64,000 nt of DNA from Diphasiastrum complanatum. Its lineage: Eukaryota > Streptophyta > Lycopodiopsida > Lycopodiales > Lycopodiaceae. The notes beneath the pieces are model-generated. The model worked only from the letters and a program-made list of their open reading frames with translations, was not told the DNA's origin and searched no databases. The translations under genes and the position numbers were made by a program. Below, piece after piece: positions 1 to 12,205 of this stretch (positions within the stretch are counted from its first letter, which is position 1; every line of letters begins with the position of its first letter). The DNA is taken from positions 7,087,676 through 7,151,675 of the forward strand of contig CM055097.1 in the NCBI GenBank assembly GCA_029204225.1, in the 5' to 3' direction.

Positions 1-1340
1 AAGACACCTATCACTTGCAAATGGATATACAAGATCAAATAAGAGCTGATGGGCAACTCAACAAGTACAAAGCACGGTTGGTTGCGAGAGGATTTGAGCA
101 GCAGGAAGGTATTGATTTTGAGGAAACCTTCACACCCATAGCTAAGATGTAACTATACGTTCTATCATTGCTATTTCTGCTTTATATGGTTGGAAGATCT
201 AGCAAATGGACGTTAAATCTGCTTTTCTTTATGGAGTGCTGGATGAAGAGGTGTACTTAGTACGACCTCAAGGATTTGTTGAGCCAGGGAGAGAGCATCT
301 CGTTTGTAAGCTCAACAAAGCCATTCATGGATTGAAGCAAGCACCACGGGCATGGTACTCTTGCATTGATGAACACTTCAAGTGAAGGGGAATGGTAAAG
401 AGTGATGTTGATCCTAATCTTTACATTCTAAGGCAAGATTCAGATATAGTGTTCATTGTGTTGTACGTGGATGATTTGATTATTACAGGAAGTAATGAGA
501 GCTCAATTGATGAAATAAAATCAGATCTTTCCAATGCTTTTGACATGAGTGATCTAGGATTGATGCACTATTGTCTTGGCATTGAAGTATGGCAAAAGGA
601 AGATATGGTCTCTCTTACACAAAGCAAATATGCACGAGATTTGTTTTATAAGTTCAATATGCAAGACTGTAAGCCTCTGAGTACACCTATGGATGTCAAC
701 ATGAAGCTTACTGCATATGATGAATTTGAGAAAGTGGATGCTTATTTGTATAGACAATTGGTGGGCAGTTTGATTTATTTGACACACACACAGCCTGATA
801 TTTCTTATGTTGTTGGTGTTGTTAGTCAATTTATGCAAGATCCTAGTCAAACACACTGAAAGTCTACTAAACGTATTCTCCAATACATTCGAGGGACATT
901 GAATTTTGGTTTGAAGTATGATCAGTCTGAAGTGCCAATATTGATAGGATATACAGATGCTGATTGGGCAGGTAATATTGATGACAGAAGGTCTACTAGT
1001 GGTCATACATTCAGTTATGGTACAGCTGTAGTTTTATGGAGTAGCAAAAAGCAACCTACAGTAGCCTTGTCCTCGACGGAAGCTGAATATTGAGCACTCA
1101 GCAATGCTGCACAAGAAGCGGTATGGTTACGAAGATTGCTTGTGGATTTAGGTAACCACAGGTGGATGCGACTACTATATCTTGCGATAATCAAAGTTGC
1201 ATTCACCTTGCCAAAATTCTAGTTTTAAATCTGAAGATCAAATGGCAGATATTTTTACTAAGTCATTATCTAGATGTAAATTTGAGAGGCTTCGTACTCT
1301 ATTAAGAATAGAAGAATGTAATTTTATCATTGAGGGAGAG
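1..1340 (+). pseudogene. Ty1/copia pol remnant: reverse transcriptase and RNase H (Copia-1)
   Basis: 3' half of a copia polyprotein running in from the left edge. The start of the RT is readable but frameshifted (CKWIYKIK near 20-45, then a palm region to about 385). A longer open stretch at 392-859 carries the catalytic motif YVDDLIITGSN and the YCLGIEV block. RNase H follows at 899-1093, with DADWAG and LSSTEAEY, and the tail runs to the LTR. The frame is broken by stops near 383, at 857-859 and at 1091-1093, and by frameshifts before 392 and after 1100, so the copy is dead. It is followed directly by a purine tract and an LTR that also bounds element D at 28.8-30.6 kb. The same family could therefore have supplied D's coding functions. 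Product in life: cytoplasmic virus-like-particle RT/RNase H that makes cDNA from element RNA. Confidence 0.9.
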
Positions 1341-1602
1341 TGTTAGAAATCAATGATAAACTTCATTGTTACTGTTTACGAGGTACACTAATGTTGATAG
1401 TTGTGACCAGCTGTCATTAGCCATAGGCTAGTCTATTAGTCTACTCATAGGTTTTCTCTCTATCAGGGTTCAAGATTTATTTGTACATTTTAACATTCTG
1501 TATGAGTGAAGTGCGATAGTGTGATAGTGCGTGTTCTTCTTCTGCCTTCTTGTGGTGATTGCTTATGGTGAATGCTTGATGTTGCATATCTAATTCTTAA
1601 CA
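1341..1602 (+). repeat. 3' LTR of Copia-1 (262 bp)
   Basis: Begins TGTTAGAAATCAATG right after the purine tract GAGGGAGAG and ends TTCTTAACA, giving the TG...CA termini of an LTR. It matches the two LTRs of element D (28846-29106 and 30348-30608) over its length, with substitutions and small indels. It is more diverged than D's pair, so it is the older insertion. Confidence 0.88.
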
Positions 1603-4500
1603 GGCCAGAATAAAAAAGAGATCGATTTGATTGATTCAATTTTAGACTTGAAGTATGTATTATGTCACTTAAAAAAATCTTAATGTACATAAAGTTTCAC
1701 TTGTTATCATTTCAAAAAAAAAAAACAAATGATACAAAAAGGTTGTGTAGTTTAGTTAATGATCACATTATACTCTTGCATTTGTTTCTTTTTTATTTCC
1801 TTTTGTTGCATGGGTAGGCACACCAAATTTGAATGGATGAATGTGTGGAAATCTTCCAATCTAAGACATACTCATATTCTAAAAGGAATAAATATAACTT
1901 TTGAATATTTGAATTGAGAATTCACTCTAGTTTAAGATAAATTTATTTTTCTAGAATGCAAGTACCATGAAGTTTGAACAAGAAAATGGTGCAATTGGGG
2001 CTACTGAGAAACTTTCTTGTAAATGTAAATTTGGAATACATGTATCTACCTATGTTAATCTAATTCTTATGTAATCGCTTAAAAGGGAGTTGACAAGACA
2101 TACATCATCTCATGATACAAGTGGATTGGTCAAGTACACTTTTGTTATTTTTAGGTATATTTATCTACAAGATAGCTATACCTTTAAGATTCAAAAGACC
2201 CATTGAAAATATGTTAACGACATATGAACTCTTCATATTGCACATGTGGAGTATATACAGACTAACTAATTGTGATAATTCTAAAATGATAATTTGCCTT
2301 CACCATGAAGTGATTTAGTTGCTAGATGATCAAATTTGCTATTCTTTTCTACATTCACAAATTATCATTGTGCCAAACATTGACAACTCATATACCATTT
2401 TTCAAAAAAATTGAATCATGGATATCAATAACAAATATGTATAATCTAGTAGGAATGTTATTATTAAAGTGGTTCCATACAAAAAAGATGCATTTTTTAA
2501 AATTAAAAAAACAATATTTTAAATTATTGCATAATGATCTACAAACTTGGCACTAGAATTGTAGTACGTAGATTTTCTGGCATTTTATTTTATGATATAG
2601 TTTCACAAGACTCATAAGCATGTTTATCTCTTAAAATTTAACCATAGAGGTGCAATTCATATTGAAAGTTGATTTTTTCTTTCAAGCTAGTAACATAAGA
2701 TATTAGTTGTTAAGAAGCTTTATTATCCCCTTTATGCTATATTTGAAGTGACATATCATGACTAATCATATGAAATGTATGTCCTCTCTTATAGTGCCAC
2801 CCCTTGCCATTCATTTACCATTTTCAAGAAGAATCTTTTTGGTTGAAAGTAGCAGGGTTAGTTGGTCAAAGTTATTTATTGTAGTTAGAAAGGAGCATAC
2901 TCAATCCTTGGCAGTTATGTAATGACATTTCAGAGCCTTGTCCTTCCAATTCTAAGGGATGTGGCTTGATGTTTGATCGACAAGCAAATACAAGGGAGCG
3001 CACCCTCATCTCCTATTCTCCAACAAAACAACTATGTCATGGGCTATAGCTAGTTTCATGGATGAAAAAGAGAGCACAAATGAGCGACACATCCATGCAA
3101 CCCATAGATTCCCAAATAGAAATTTATCCCACCACTTCACCTCTCTTTTTAAAGAAATTATAAATTTTCATAAAAGTTAACTGAACAGATGATATATGAA
3201 AATATCTAAATCCAAGAAAAGTCAGTAATAAGTGCTTCCACTAAAGAATTCACTTCATTACAAACAGGACTTCTCCCTCAAATATTTTCAATCTGAGTGA
3301 TAGAAACTACTATTCTATCAAAATCCATTTATGCAACAGAGAAATTCTATGGTTTAAGAAATTGAAACAATTTAACCTTAGAATTTATCTGAATTCCAAG
3401 TCTATTCACACAAGTAGTAATTTATATTCACACAACAGTCTTTTAGAAGAATAACTTCATGCTAGAAAGAATCATATAAATAGTTTGATGTCTTATAAGA
3501 AATTATTAAAAAGTAAAGGATTAATTAAGAAAGCAAGAAATAGATTTGAGGACTTCTGATTTTGTAAATAATGAGATACCATATTAGGATCTAGATTAAA
3601 CCTCAAAATTCTCCAAAATATCCCACATTTGACCGAATGGTTTTTTTTTTTCCCATATTGCGACTAGGTACTAAAACACAACATTGATCATCAGATATTT
3701 ACAGTCCTAGAATTCTCTTTCCAAAATTACTGATGTCCCATACCATCAGCTTTTCCTTCCAGGAAATCCTTGACTGCCTTATCTGATATTCTAGAGATCC
3801 ATTGATCATCTAACTGTCCTATAATCACTATAGGATATAATCTCTTGTTCACAAACACTGGAGAATCCATTTATTTGGATGATTGGCATGCCTATCAAAT
3901 GGATACCACAAATCCACATCTGATTACGTGACTTAAAAGAAGAATTAACATGGTTCACTATTACACTCTGAGCCTTTCTGATTATTGACAAACTTCGAAA
4001 CCCTACTGATGCATCAAATCTAGGGACAAGCTTCTATCAACTAACAGATCCAATGTAATCCACGTATCAGATTCCACTTCTAACATCACAATTGACATCC
4101 AAAACTGCGAATAACTCAATGGTTACAAAGATATCAATTACAAATTCAACTTAATGAATTCTAACCAGGAAATTAATAACCAGTATTGAGCAATTATGAT
4201 TACCAAAATCCTAACTACAGAAATATATTATCACACTTACTACCTCTGATGTCCACTCTTCTTCCCTCCTTAGAATTTTCAGTTCCCTAAAAATCTACTT
4301 CAGTTAAGGTACCAAGAAGACGTAACGGCATTAGTAAATGTTTAAGAACTAATTACTGTAGGAAAAAATCTAAAACAGTTTCATTTTTGTCCTATACCTG
4401 GGCTGAGTATCTGATATATCAAAAATCATTTACTAGTATGTGAAATAGTACTAGTCTGATCTTTTGAATATAATTCACCACAGGATTTTACTGGAAATAA
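1603..4500. other. AT-rich intergenic DNA, no gene recognised
   Basis: No ORF here resembles a known protein. The short open frames (for example 2112-2318 and 2326-2556) have no domain signature and the base composition of AT-rich filler. No LTR, primer-binding site or tandem array was recognised. Confidence 0.6.
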
Positions 4501-4560
4501 AATCAGTTACTAAGACTTAAAGGGTGGAATCTTGAGAACATAGAGCCCTTATGGAGGGAA

Positions 4561-4630
4561 TGAAACTTGAAAATATGCATCTCTCATGGATGGAACTTGA
4601 AAATATGCATCCCTCATGGATGGAACTAGT
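4561..4630. repeat. 30-bp tandem repeat, about 2.3 copies
   Basis: The unit TGGAACTTGAAAATATGCAT followed by CCCTCATGGA occurs at 4561-4590 and 4591-4620, with a partial third copy to about 4630. The first copy differs by one or two bases. It is a local minisatellite; a short minus-strand ORF across it only repeats the unit. Confidence 0.8.
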
Positions 4631-4679
4631 AACCCTCATAGATAAACTAATAAGGTAATATTGAAGATAAGTACCCCTC

Positions 4680-5230
4680 TTGTGGGCCCCACCTAACACC
4701 TAAGGGTGTTTGCGAGCCCCACACATTAAAGCACTTGGGCTTTTGCCAAGTGGCATATAGTCATTTTGTGGGCCCCACATACTTATTCAATACTATACTA
4801 GATTTGTGCCATGTGGCATGAAGTCATGGACATATACTAAAACAAAACTAATACCCTTACATGCATGCGAGGCCCATGAAAAATGTGGTGGCAAGTGTTG
4901 TGTGTGCTCAAACCAGAAAATTGCAAAATTTTGAGGCCCACCAAAAATGACAAATTTCTAGTGGCCATTTGTTGCCCCTACCCTTGGCACATTGGCATTG
5001 CATTGGGGCCAAACAATCATGGACCATAGATCTTTTTGGGCCCCACATATATTAAAGCTTTAGGTTATTGTTGTGCCCAAGTGGCATGGAATAGTTTTTT
5101 GTGGGCCTCACATTTCAAACTCTATATGTGGCATGAAGTCATGCATGAATCATAGGTGTTTGTGAAGCCCCACATGTGGCACGATTAATTTACCAAAAAG
5201 ATTTTAGTAACACACATTATGCTTCATAAT
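4680..5230. repeat. Diverged interspersed GGGCCCCACA / AAGTGGCATG repeat block
   Basis: The words GTGGGCCCCACAT, CCAAGTGGCAT and GGCATGAAGTCATG recur many times with variable spacing (about 4685-5185). This looks like a decayed tandem array of roughly 100-bp units or a transposon subterminal region. It lies just left of a retroelement primer-binding site. No coding potential is visible. Confidence 0.55.
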
Positions 5231-5262
5231 GTGTGTTGGGGTGGTACAGGCTTTAATTATTA

Positions 5263-5274
5263 GCTCTGATACCA
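5263..5274 (-). other. Minus-strand retrotransposon primer-binding site; LTR probably to the right
   Basis: The plus strand reads GCTCTGATACCA, the complement of TGGTATCAGAGC, the plant copia primer-binding site for initiator-Met tRNA. On the minus strand it is preceded by sequence ending TATTCAACAAGAG, the presumed LTR end. The matching LTR (about 5275-5600) and the body of this element were not delimited. Confidence 0.6.
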
Positions 5275-5629
5275 CTCTTGTTGAATATAAAATCCAAACA
5301 AGAGAAACACAATGTTAAATTAAAGGATCGATACAGACTACATATTCAGACTATTACTTAGATCATTTCTTTTGACCAGAGGATTATCTTTGTAGGTGTC
5401 TAAGACAACCATGAAGATAGCAATACAGTTAGGCATCTATGATAGCCATGCTTCCTTCGAAACTAATATTCTGTATGAATTACAGGAACGAGTATCAGTA
5501 ATAGAGAAAGAAATCATCAGAAAACATTCATTAATGTAACCACACATGGAGAAAATAGAGAATCTGTGTATTAGCTATTGTGATAACAACTATCCTGTGT
5601 CCGAGAATGGTTTGCAGTACTAATGCACT

Positions 5630-6112
5630 ATGTGCTGTGATCCTACTATGCTGGTTACAAGGGGCCATCCAGACGTAGGAGCCCAAAGACATCGACCCCA
5701 TAAAGAATCAGCTCAAACCCATCTTGTCGATCACTCCTATGATCAAGCATATCGTCACGATACCACACCCACTTCTGGTAATTCAACACACTATCATGAA
5801 GATACCTCATGCTCATGCAAACAAGATGAGTATTTCACAAACCTAAAAAATCTAGGAAAGCTAGCCATCCAAGATGTCTATGTAATCGCCACGGGACCCA
5901 TGAGCAACAGATGTTTTGTCTGTGGTGAAACAGGACATTTTATGGTCGACTGCAAAGTGGAAAACCAATACCATGCTGAATGTCCAAACTGTATTCGAAA
6001 ACACAGTTTCAAGGATTGCCCAAAGCAACCTAACAGGATCCTCCCAGCACAACATATCTCATCAGAACCTGTTAGAGTCCTTATTACAGCTCAACGCCAA
6101 AACCAACAATAG
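5630..6112 (+). pseudogene. Retroelement Gag-like ORF with two zinc knuckles
   Basis: A 160-codon open frame. Near residue 97 it has a canonical CCHC knuckle, CFVCGETGHFMVDC, and about 20 residues later a second cysteine/histidine cluster, CPNCIRKHSFKDC. The N-terminal half is rich in His, Thr and Ser without a recognised fold. CCHC knuckles bind single-stranded nucleic acid and are typical of Gag or LINE ORF1 proteins. No protease or RT follows in frame, so this looks like a fragment; its element type is undecided. It does not closely resemble the Gag of elements A, B, C or D. Confidence 0.5.
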
Positions 6113-6409
6113 CCGCAATATCTCTACTTCTTCAATTGCTTTCATTCTCTGATGAACTCTAATTCTATGGAGTCAGATAGTCTAATACAATGGAGTTCAC
6201 GGAGGAACTCTGATTTGCACTTTCGCTGCACTACTCTGATGAGTAATCTTCGACCCTCCTCTCCTTTCTTGATTGATTTATTGTGTATAAATGTATATGC
6301 ATCAGCTGAGGTGATCATGAAAATTACAACCGTACCATTTAGTGTGAACTATGTAGGTAACAGTCATGCAGTCATGCAGTTACTGCATAGTGAACGGTGA
6401 TGTAGTCTG
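6113..6409. other. No gene recognised
   Basis: Only short frames, with no domain signature. The stretch lies between the zinc-knuckle ORF and the LTR of element E. Confidence 0.5.
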
Positions 6410-6693
6410 TATTGGATAGAGCAAAGGAAGAGCTCCATTCAAAATGGTGATAGTCGATAGACATCAAGGGCGTCGGATGAGTCGAGTTGACTGTTTGCCT
6501 TGAGACAATGTCGAAGGAGTTGGAGTCGACTATGTCAAGTCGATCCTGCTCTGCATCTAAGTTGATGTATATATAGACCGTTTGACTTATGCGAGTAAGG
6601 CTGCATGCTAATGTAGAGAGTGAATATTTACATAGTACAAGAATACTCAGAAGATGAATTCAGGTGAATAGGAGTAAATATTAAACTCCAACA
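6410..6693 (-). repeat. 3' LTR of copia element E (left boundary approximate)
   Basis: On the minus strand a purine tract (AAGGGGGAG) ends at 6694 and is followed by TGTTGGAGTTTAATATTTAC, a typical LTR start at 6693. The LTR runs leftward and includes a TATATATAGACC box-like segment near 6570. Its far end is not certain because no second copy is present; the value given is where copia-like composition fades. Confidence 0.6.
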
Positions 6694-6780
6694 CTCCCCC
6701 TTAAGCTTAACTCCTAGTATCCTGAATGAAGTTTAATATGTTTGTTAAAGCAATATGCTTTTCCCTTGACAAGGGTGTCA
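6694..6780 (-). pseudogene. C-terminal end of copia E pol, plus polypurine tract
   Basis: Read on the minus strand this short segment encodes DTLVKG..FNKHIKL, the motif that ends copia RNase H/pol proteins (usually ADxLTKxL..xFxxH). It then runs into the polypurine tract and the LTR at 6693. Element A's 3' LTR abuts it at 6781, so A sits inside E. An integrase fragment of another copia, plausibly E, lies on the far side of A at 12206-13090 in the same orientation. Confidence 0.65.
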
Positions 6781-7642
6781 TGATGAATTTTACAGTTTTT
6801 AGGACACTAATGATTGTACTTTACAATCATAGAGAGTTATTGGTTGCTTAATAAATGGATCTACCAAGTTCTACACATTAGATCTTGATCTAGATTCACT
6901 AAGCTTGGATTTAAGCAAGAGCAATGGATCAACACATCATTAATTAGTGAGAGCGGCCTCACACGTGTGGAAAACTATCCACAGTATGGCCTGCACCTGA
7001 AACAACAAGTACAATAATCCTAGATAGCAATCATTCATAGAAATCACAAGACAAATGACTAGAAACCTCACAAAATTGTAGAATGCAAAAGTCTCATCAA
7101 TCTTCTTAGCAAAATGATGATCCTTTTATGGATCAAGTACATCCACGAGTCTGGTACAGTCCAGTAGGTCTTCACACATGTGAAGAGTGCCACATCACTC
7201 AGATCTATCCATTTGATCCATCCTTGATCCTTATCCAGATTTGACCTTCTAGAATATGGCTAAAATCCAAAAAGCTAGTCTCCTAGAATATAGGAATATT
7301 CCCTACAAAATAGGATCTAAGAAAAATGGTCAACTCTTATCTTCTAGTACTCTATACACACATGTGAACATCCACTTGCCATGTGGGAGCATTTACTCAT
7401 GCACATGCAAGGAAAAGCTAATTTCTAGGTGACTAGTCAACTTGACTAAAAACTAGTCATATCATGTTCAGACTAATTAGATTGATACAAAATAAATCTA
7501 GATATATACAAGTGTGAAAAGTAAATCCTTTCACACGTGGGAACAGGCTCCACACATGTGAAATCAGATCATCAACATTATTCTAATGTTTGATCAATAT
7601 TCACAATAACCAATGTCAAGTGAGAAGTGATAATTTTCAACA
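6781..7642 (-). repeat. 3' LTR of copia element A (862 bp)
   Basis: Minus strand: starts TGTTGAAAATTATCACTTC at 7642 right after the purine tract AGTCAGGAGGAG, and ends AAAATTCATCA at 6781. The last ~150 bases match the LTR end of element B (about 13363-13519). The motif CACACGTGTGA/CACATGTGTGG occurs several times within it. The five bases next to its outer end (TGACA on the minus strand) would be one target duplication. The partner is lost because the 5' LTR is almost wholly missing. Confidence 0.85.
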
Positions 7643-7761
7643 CTCCTCCTGACTTCTAACTTGGCCAATCTAATGTACATCTATCTACAATTCCAAGAGC
7701 ATATCTTAACTTAAAAAATGGATCTTTGGACAATGGCTTGGTTAAGATATCAGCTATGCAT

Positions 7762-9276
7762 TCAGATAATGGTATGATGTAGTTGCACCTCCTTTGATTG
7801 TACCTTCTCCCTCACAAAGTGATGAGCTATCTCAATATGCTTTGTTCTAGCATGGAAGATAGGATTTGAAGCAATTTGTTGAGAAGCTTGATTGTCACAA
7901 AATATGTAAGGGATCTCCTCGGCCTCTACCACATGTAGCTCCATCAAGAGTCTTCTTAGCCAAAGGAGCTCTTTGGTTGTTGAAGTCAATGCCTTGTACT
8001 CGGCTTCACAAGAAGGTAGTGAGATTGTATCTTGCTTTTTGGAAAGCCAAGATATTACTCCTCCACAAAGAAATGTTGCAAATGCACTAATGGACTTCCT
8101 ATCCATCTTGTCACCTGAAAATTTTGAATCCGAGTAGGCTCTCAAGTGCAAGTTAGATCCTTCATAAAGTATGCCAAAAAATCTAGTGCTAGAAACATAT
8201 CTAAGTACTCTCTTGGCACTTTTCAAATGATGAACTAAAGGAGCTTGCATACTTTGACTCAACTTACTTACACAAAAACTTAAGTCAGGTCTAGTGATGG
8301 TCAAATAGATTAGAGAGCCTATAAGCTTTCTAAAGAGGGTGATGTCCTCAAAGGATGCTTCATCACCTTCATTAATTGCTTTCACAACGTTCTCCATAGG
8401 GGTGTCGATCCCCTTACAATCTTTCATACCAAATCTTTCAAGAATGGAAGTAGCATACTTAGATTGACTTATTAAAGTACAATTTCTACTTCTAGACACT
8501 TCTATCCCAAGTATAAACTTTAGGAAGCCTAGATCTAGCATCTTGAACTCACTAGATAAATCAACTTTTACTCTGCTTATACCTTCATCATCATTTCCTG
8601 TCAAAATGATGCCATCAACATAAAGTACCAAAATGATGATCATTCCTTCATTACATTTGAAATATAAAGAAGGTTCATAAGCACTTAGTACAAAGCCAAG
8701 AGAATAGATAAAATCATGCAACCTAGAGTACCAAACTCTAGGTGCTTGCTTCAAGCCATATAGGCTCTTCCTTAAGTAGCACACCTTTTGCTCCTCACCA
8801 ACCTTGATGAAGCCCTCGGGTTGCACCATGTAGATTTCCTCTTTTAAGAAGCCATTCAAGAAGGCATTTGTCACATCCATTTGGTAGAGATCCCACTTGA
8901 ACAAAGTAGCAATGCAAATGATTATTCTAATAGTCACAAGCTTAGCTATAGGTGCAAATGTTTCTTCATAATCCAATCCTTTTATTTAAAGAAATCCCTT
9001 AGCAACAAGCCTAGATTTGTACTTACTAATAGATCCATCTTGATTGTACTTTATTCTATAAATCCACTTACATGCAAGTGGTTTCTTCCCTCTTGGAAGA
9101 TTTACAAGATTCCAAGTATGATTTTCTTCTAATGCATCATACTCTACTTGCATTGCATCTCTCCAAACTTTAGATTTATATGCTTCTTCAAAAGATGATG
9201 GTTCTTCAAGCAATGTAGCTAAGAAGGAGTAAGAGGTAGAAGGTGTAGAGTCTTCCTTTTGCTTTCCCTTGTCCAC
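7762..9276 (-). pseudogene. Element A: reverse transcriptase-RNase H
   Basis: The minus-strand frame covers the RT fingers (LACKWIYRIKYNQDG, residues encoded near 9090-9040) and the palm motif MDVTNAFLNG. It continues through RNase H (SDSKFSGDKMD, LPSCEAEYKAL) and the C-terminal HARTKHIEI block. Three lesions are visible. An in-frame TAA lies near 8985, between KGFL and the DYEETF motif. The catalytic YVDD is changed to YVDG. The serine-rich motif before EAEY has a proline. The part at 8986-9276 is in the same frame as RT upstream of the stop. The copy encodes no active enzyme. It shares order and motifs with C and B, with which it forms one lineage. Confidence 0.92.
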
Positions 9277-9287
9277 ATAGGTGAGCC

Positions 9288-10456
9288 TTAGGGCTCGGCC
9301 TTGCTTCTGGATGATCTTCTCGGCCCCTTTTGACTTGGATCCATGTCTCCATCCTCGGGTTTGTCAAGATCCTCCTCGGGTTTGTCAAGATCTTCAATGC
9401 ACAATGGGTTTGGTCCATTTGACAAGCTCTTAGCAAAATGTGACTCATCAAAAAGTACATCCTTGCTTACCTTTACTTTCTTGGATATAGGATCATATAT
9501 CCTATAGCCCTTGCTATTTTCTCCATAGCCAACAAAGATCTCGGAGGTAGCATCTTCTTTCCTTCTAGTCTCCAAAGGGATATGAACATAACAAATACAT
9601 CCAAAGATCTTAAATTTTTTTACATTGGGTTTCTTATCAAACAAGGCTTGATAAGGTGATATCCCATCTATAGCACTACTAGGAAGTCTATTACACAAGT
9701 AATTAGCACATGTTATAGCTTCTCCCCAAAATGAGATGGGAAGTGATGCATCAAGTCTTAAAGACTTTGCACACTCACATAGACTCCTATTTTTCCTCTT
9801 GGCCACCCCATTTTGTTGGGGGGTGTACGAACAAGTGTATTTCAACTTAATGCCATTGATCTCACAAAAGTCTTTCATTTTATTGGAGGTGTACTCTCCT
9901 CCATTATCAGATCTTAGTGCTTTAATGGAAGTACTGAGTTGTTTCTCTACTAGAGACTTGAACTTAATGAAAGTTTCGTAAACAAGACTTTTCTTTGATA
10001 GTAACTCAATCCATGTGAATCTAGTACAATCATCTATAAAAGCTACATACATGAAAGCACCTCCATTACTTGCATGTGAAAAACTATGTACATCAAAATG
10101 TATGAGATCCAAAGGAGAGGTAGATCTTGATGACGATCTCTTGTAAGAAGATTTGTGTGACTTTGCAAGGCCACATGCCTCACACATCTTTCCACACTTC
10201 TTGAAGGCTCTTGGTAGGCCGAGAGCGAGTTCCTTGCTTGCCATTGACTCCATAGATTGAAGATTAGGATGGCATAATCTCTTATGCCATAGCTCACTTG
10301 AGATAGCTCCTCCCTAGACAAGTTCACACTTTCACTTGCAACATTAACATCCAACTTGAAAAGTCTAGCTTGCTTAATGCCACTAGCTATGCACTTATCA
10401 TTTCTCAAGATGGAACAAACTCCATTCTTGAAATGTACATCTAGTCCATTGTCCAT
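9288..10456 (-). pseudogene. Element A: GAG-pre-integrase and integrase
   Basis: The minus frame carries the zinc-binding pre-integrase end (CGKMCEACGLAKSHK), then the integrase core. The first two catalytic aspartates are readable (LIHFDVHSF and RSDNGGEYTS). The third catalytic position, glutamate in NGVAERKN of element C, is lysine here (NGVAKRKN), which would abolish strand transfer. A frameshift near 9290 separates it from the RT frame, and another near 10250 separates it from the pre-integrase region (10253-10456). The C-terminal FVGYGENSKGYRIYDP block is present. Together with the RT stop this shows long inactivity. Confidence 0.9.
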
Positions 10457-10613
10457 TAATTATCCTACACTAAGCAAGTTTCTTGAAATGGTAGGAACAT
10501 ACAAAACATTATCTAGATCTATCCTTTTAGATGTGCCTAAGCAAAGAGGTATAGATCCTATGCCATCTATCTTGCATGCTTGATCACTAGCAGTGTATAT
10601 TGACTTCTTAAAC

Positions 10614-11599
10614 TCAATACAAGATAAGAGTAGAAAAATAATGCTTGTTAAAAGACAAGTGGGAACTAGCCCCACTATATATCCACCATGTGTCTTGACT
10701 TGAAGTTGGTGTAGATGCAACCATTAAGGATGTGTTGAATCCATCCTCATCTTCTTCCTCTTGAGCAATGTTCCCTTGATCTCCATTGGCTTGTTGATTC
10801 TTCTTCAAGTTGCATTCTGAGGCAAAGTGTCCTTTCTTTCCACAAAAGAAACACTTGAGTTTTTCCTTGTTCTTCACTTTGCCTTTGGAAGTAGATCCTC
10901 CATTCTTCATCTCGACCTCCTTGCCTTGATTTTTCTTGAATGGATGTTTCTTCTTCTTGCCTTTAGATGTAAAGTTAGCCTTCTCCTCTCCTCCATTAAG
11001 TGACATGCTATCCATTCTTGTCTTGAGGTGTAGAAGCCTACTCTCCTCGGCCACGAGAACGTTGTGAAACTTTTCAATGGATGGAAGAGTGTCTTGAATG
11101 GCAAACGATTGGACTAAGTTGCTGAACTCATCACCTAGACCATTCAAGATGATTTGTACTAGCTCTTGATCTTGGATCTTCTCTCCTATTGCACTTTAAC
11201 TCCTTGTTAAGAAATTTGATCCTAAGGACATACTCTTGTCCACTCTCTTCCTTTCGTGCTTTGGAAAACTTGATTTTTTAGCATAAGGATTCTTGAAGTA
11301 TTATTGGATTCATAGATTCTCTTTAATGAATCCCAAGCCTCGTTGGATGAGGTACAAGAAGACACCTCTTTCAAGAGGTCATTGCATACATTTAACTTTA
11401 TGCAATGTAGAGCTTATCTTGCTCTCTTCTTGTATTTGGCTTGTTCTTGGGGAGTTTGAGGCTCTTCCTCAACTCCTTGAACTATGTCAAATAGATCATG
11501 GATCACTAGGAGTGATTCCATTCTCACTTTCCAAATGGAATAATTTGTGGAAATGAGTCTCTCACTTGATTCCATCAAATATCCACCCATGGATGACAT
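10614..11599 (-). pseudogene. Element A: Gag and protease start
   Basis: Gag starts MSSMGGYLMESSERL at 11599 with the copia Gag hallmark YSIWKVRMES. It is frameshifted several times between about 11410 and 11150 and reads openly again at 11147-10614. A CCHC knuckle (CFFCGKKGHFASEC) lies near 10830. The aspartic-protease motif normally reading WWIDSGASSH is WWIYSGASSH (near 10685), so the catalytic aspartate is lost. Gag would form the particle shell and the knuckle would bind RNA. The same protein is encoded on the opposite strand by element B, so A and B are inverted relatives. Confidence 0.9.
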
Positions 11600-12194
11600 T
11601 GTGGAATGAATGCTCTTCTTAAAGTCACAAAGATTTCTGAATTTTAAAAGATCTATGAAGGCCTCAAGCTTATAAGAATGCCTATAGGCTTGTCTTTATC
11701 AAACTAGCACACAAGCTTGAATGATACACAAAGATCTTGCCAAAAATTCCTAGCTTTCACTCTCACAAAAAAAATTGCTTTACACTTTTCTTACAGATTT
11801 CACTTCAACTAAGGATCTGAATAAATCAGCCTCTAAGCTCTGATCTTAGACTCTAAAAAGAAATGCTTCAATGATCCAAAACTCTATTTGGTCATAGGCA
11901 TTAGCTAGATTGAATCTAGATCAATACTATGCTTCAAAAAGCACTAAAAATGAACTAGTATTGTGATTTTGGGACCAAAAAAAAACACAAAGTAACTTGA
12001 AATGAAAGTTGTTGTACGGTTTCACACGTGTAAAAAGTACATACATAGCCTCCAAGTCATTTTGATCCAAATGAATTCAAGCTATCACTCTAGATGGACT
12101 CGCCCTCACTAGTGTTGGCCAAAAACAAATTTTGCCAATGATCTTTACAAGATTTATGATTCAATGATCACTCTCTTACTTAGCTCTGATACCA
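11600..12194 (-). other. Element A leader and primer-binding site
   Basis: Non-coding leader between the primer-binding site (GCTCTGATACCA on the plus strand at 12183-12194) and Gag. It contains a CACACGTG-type segment near 12020 like the one in the LTR. To the right of the primer-binding site only about ten bases (minus strand AAATTTATCA) resemble the LTR end. The rest of the 5' LTR is gone, replaced by the integrase fragment that begins at about 12206. Confidence 0.75.
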
Positions 12195-12205
12195 TGATAA
12201 ATTTC

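Noticed and set aside
554-1206. Minus-strand ORFs across the copia RT and RNase H
   Set aside because: Shadows of the plus-strand retroelement frame; no domain of their own.
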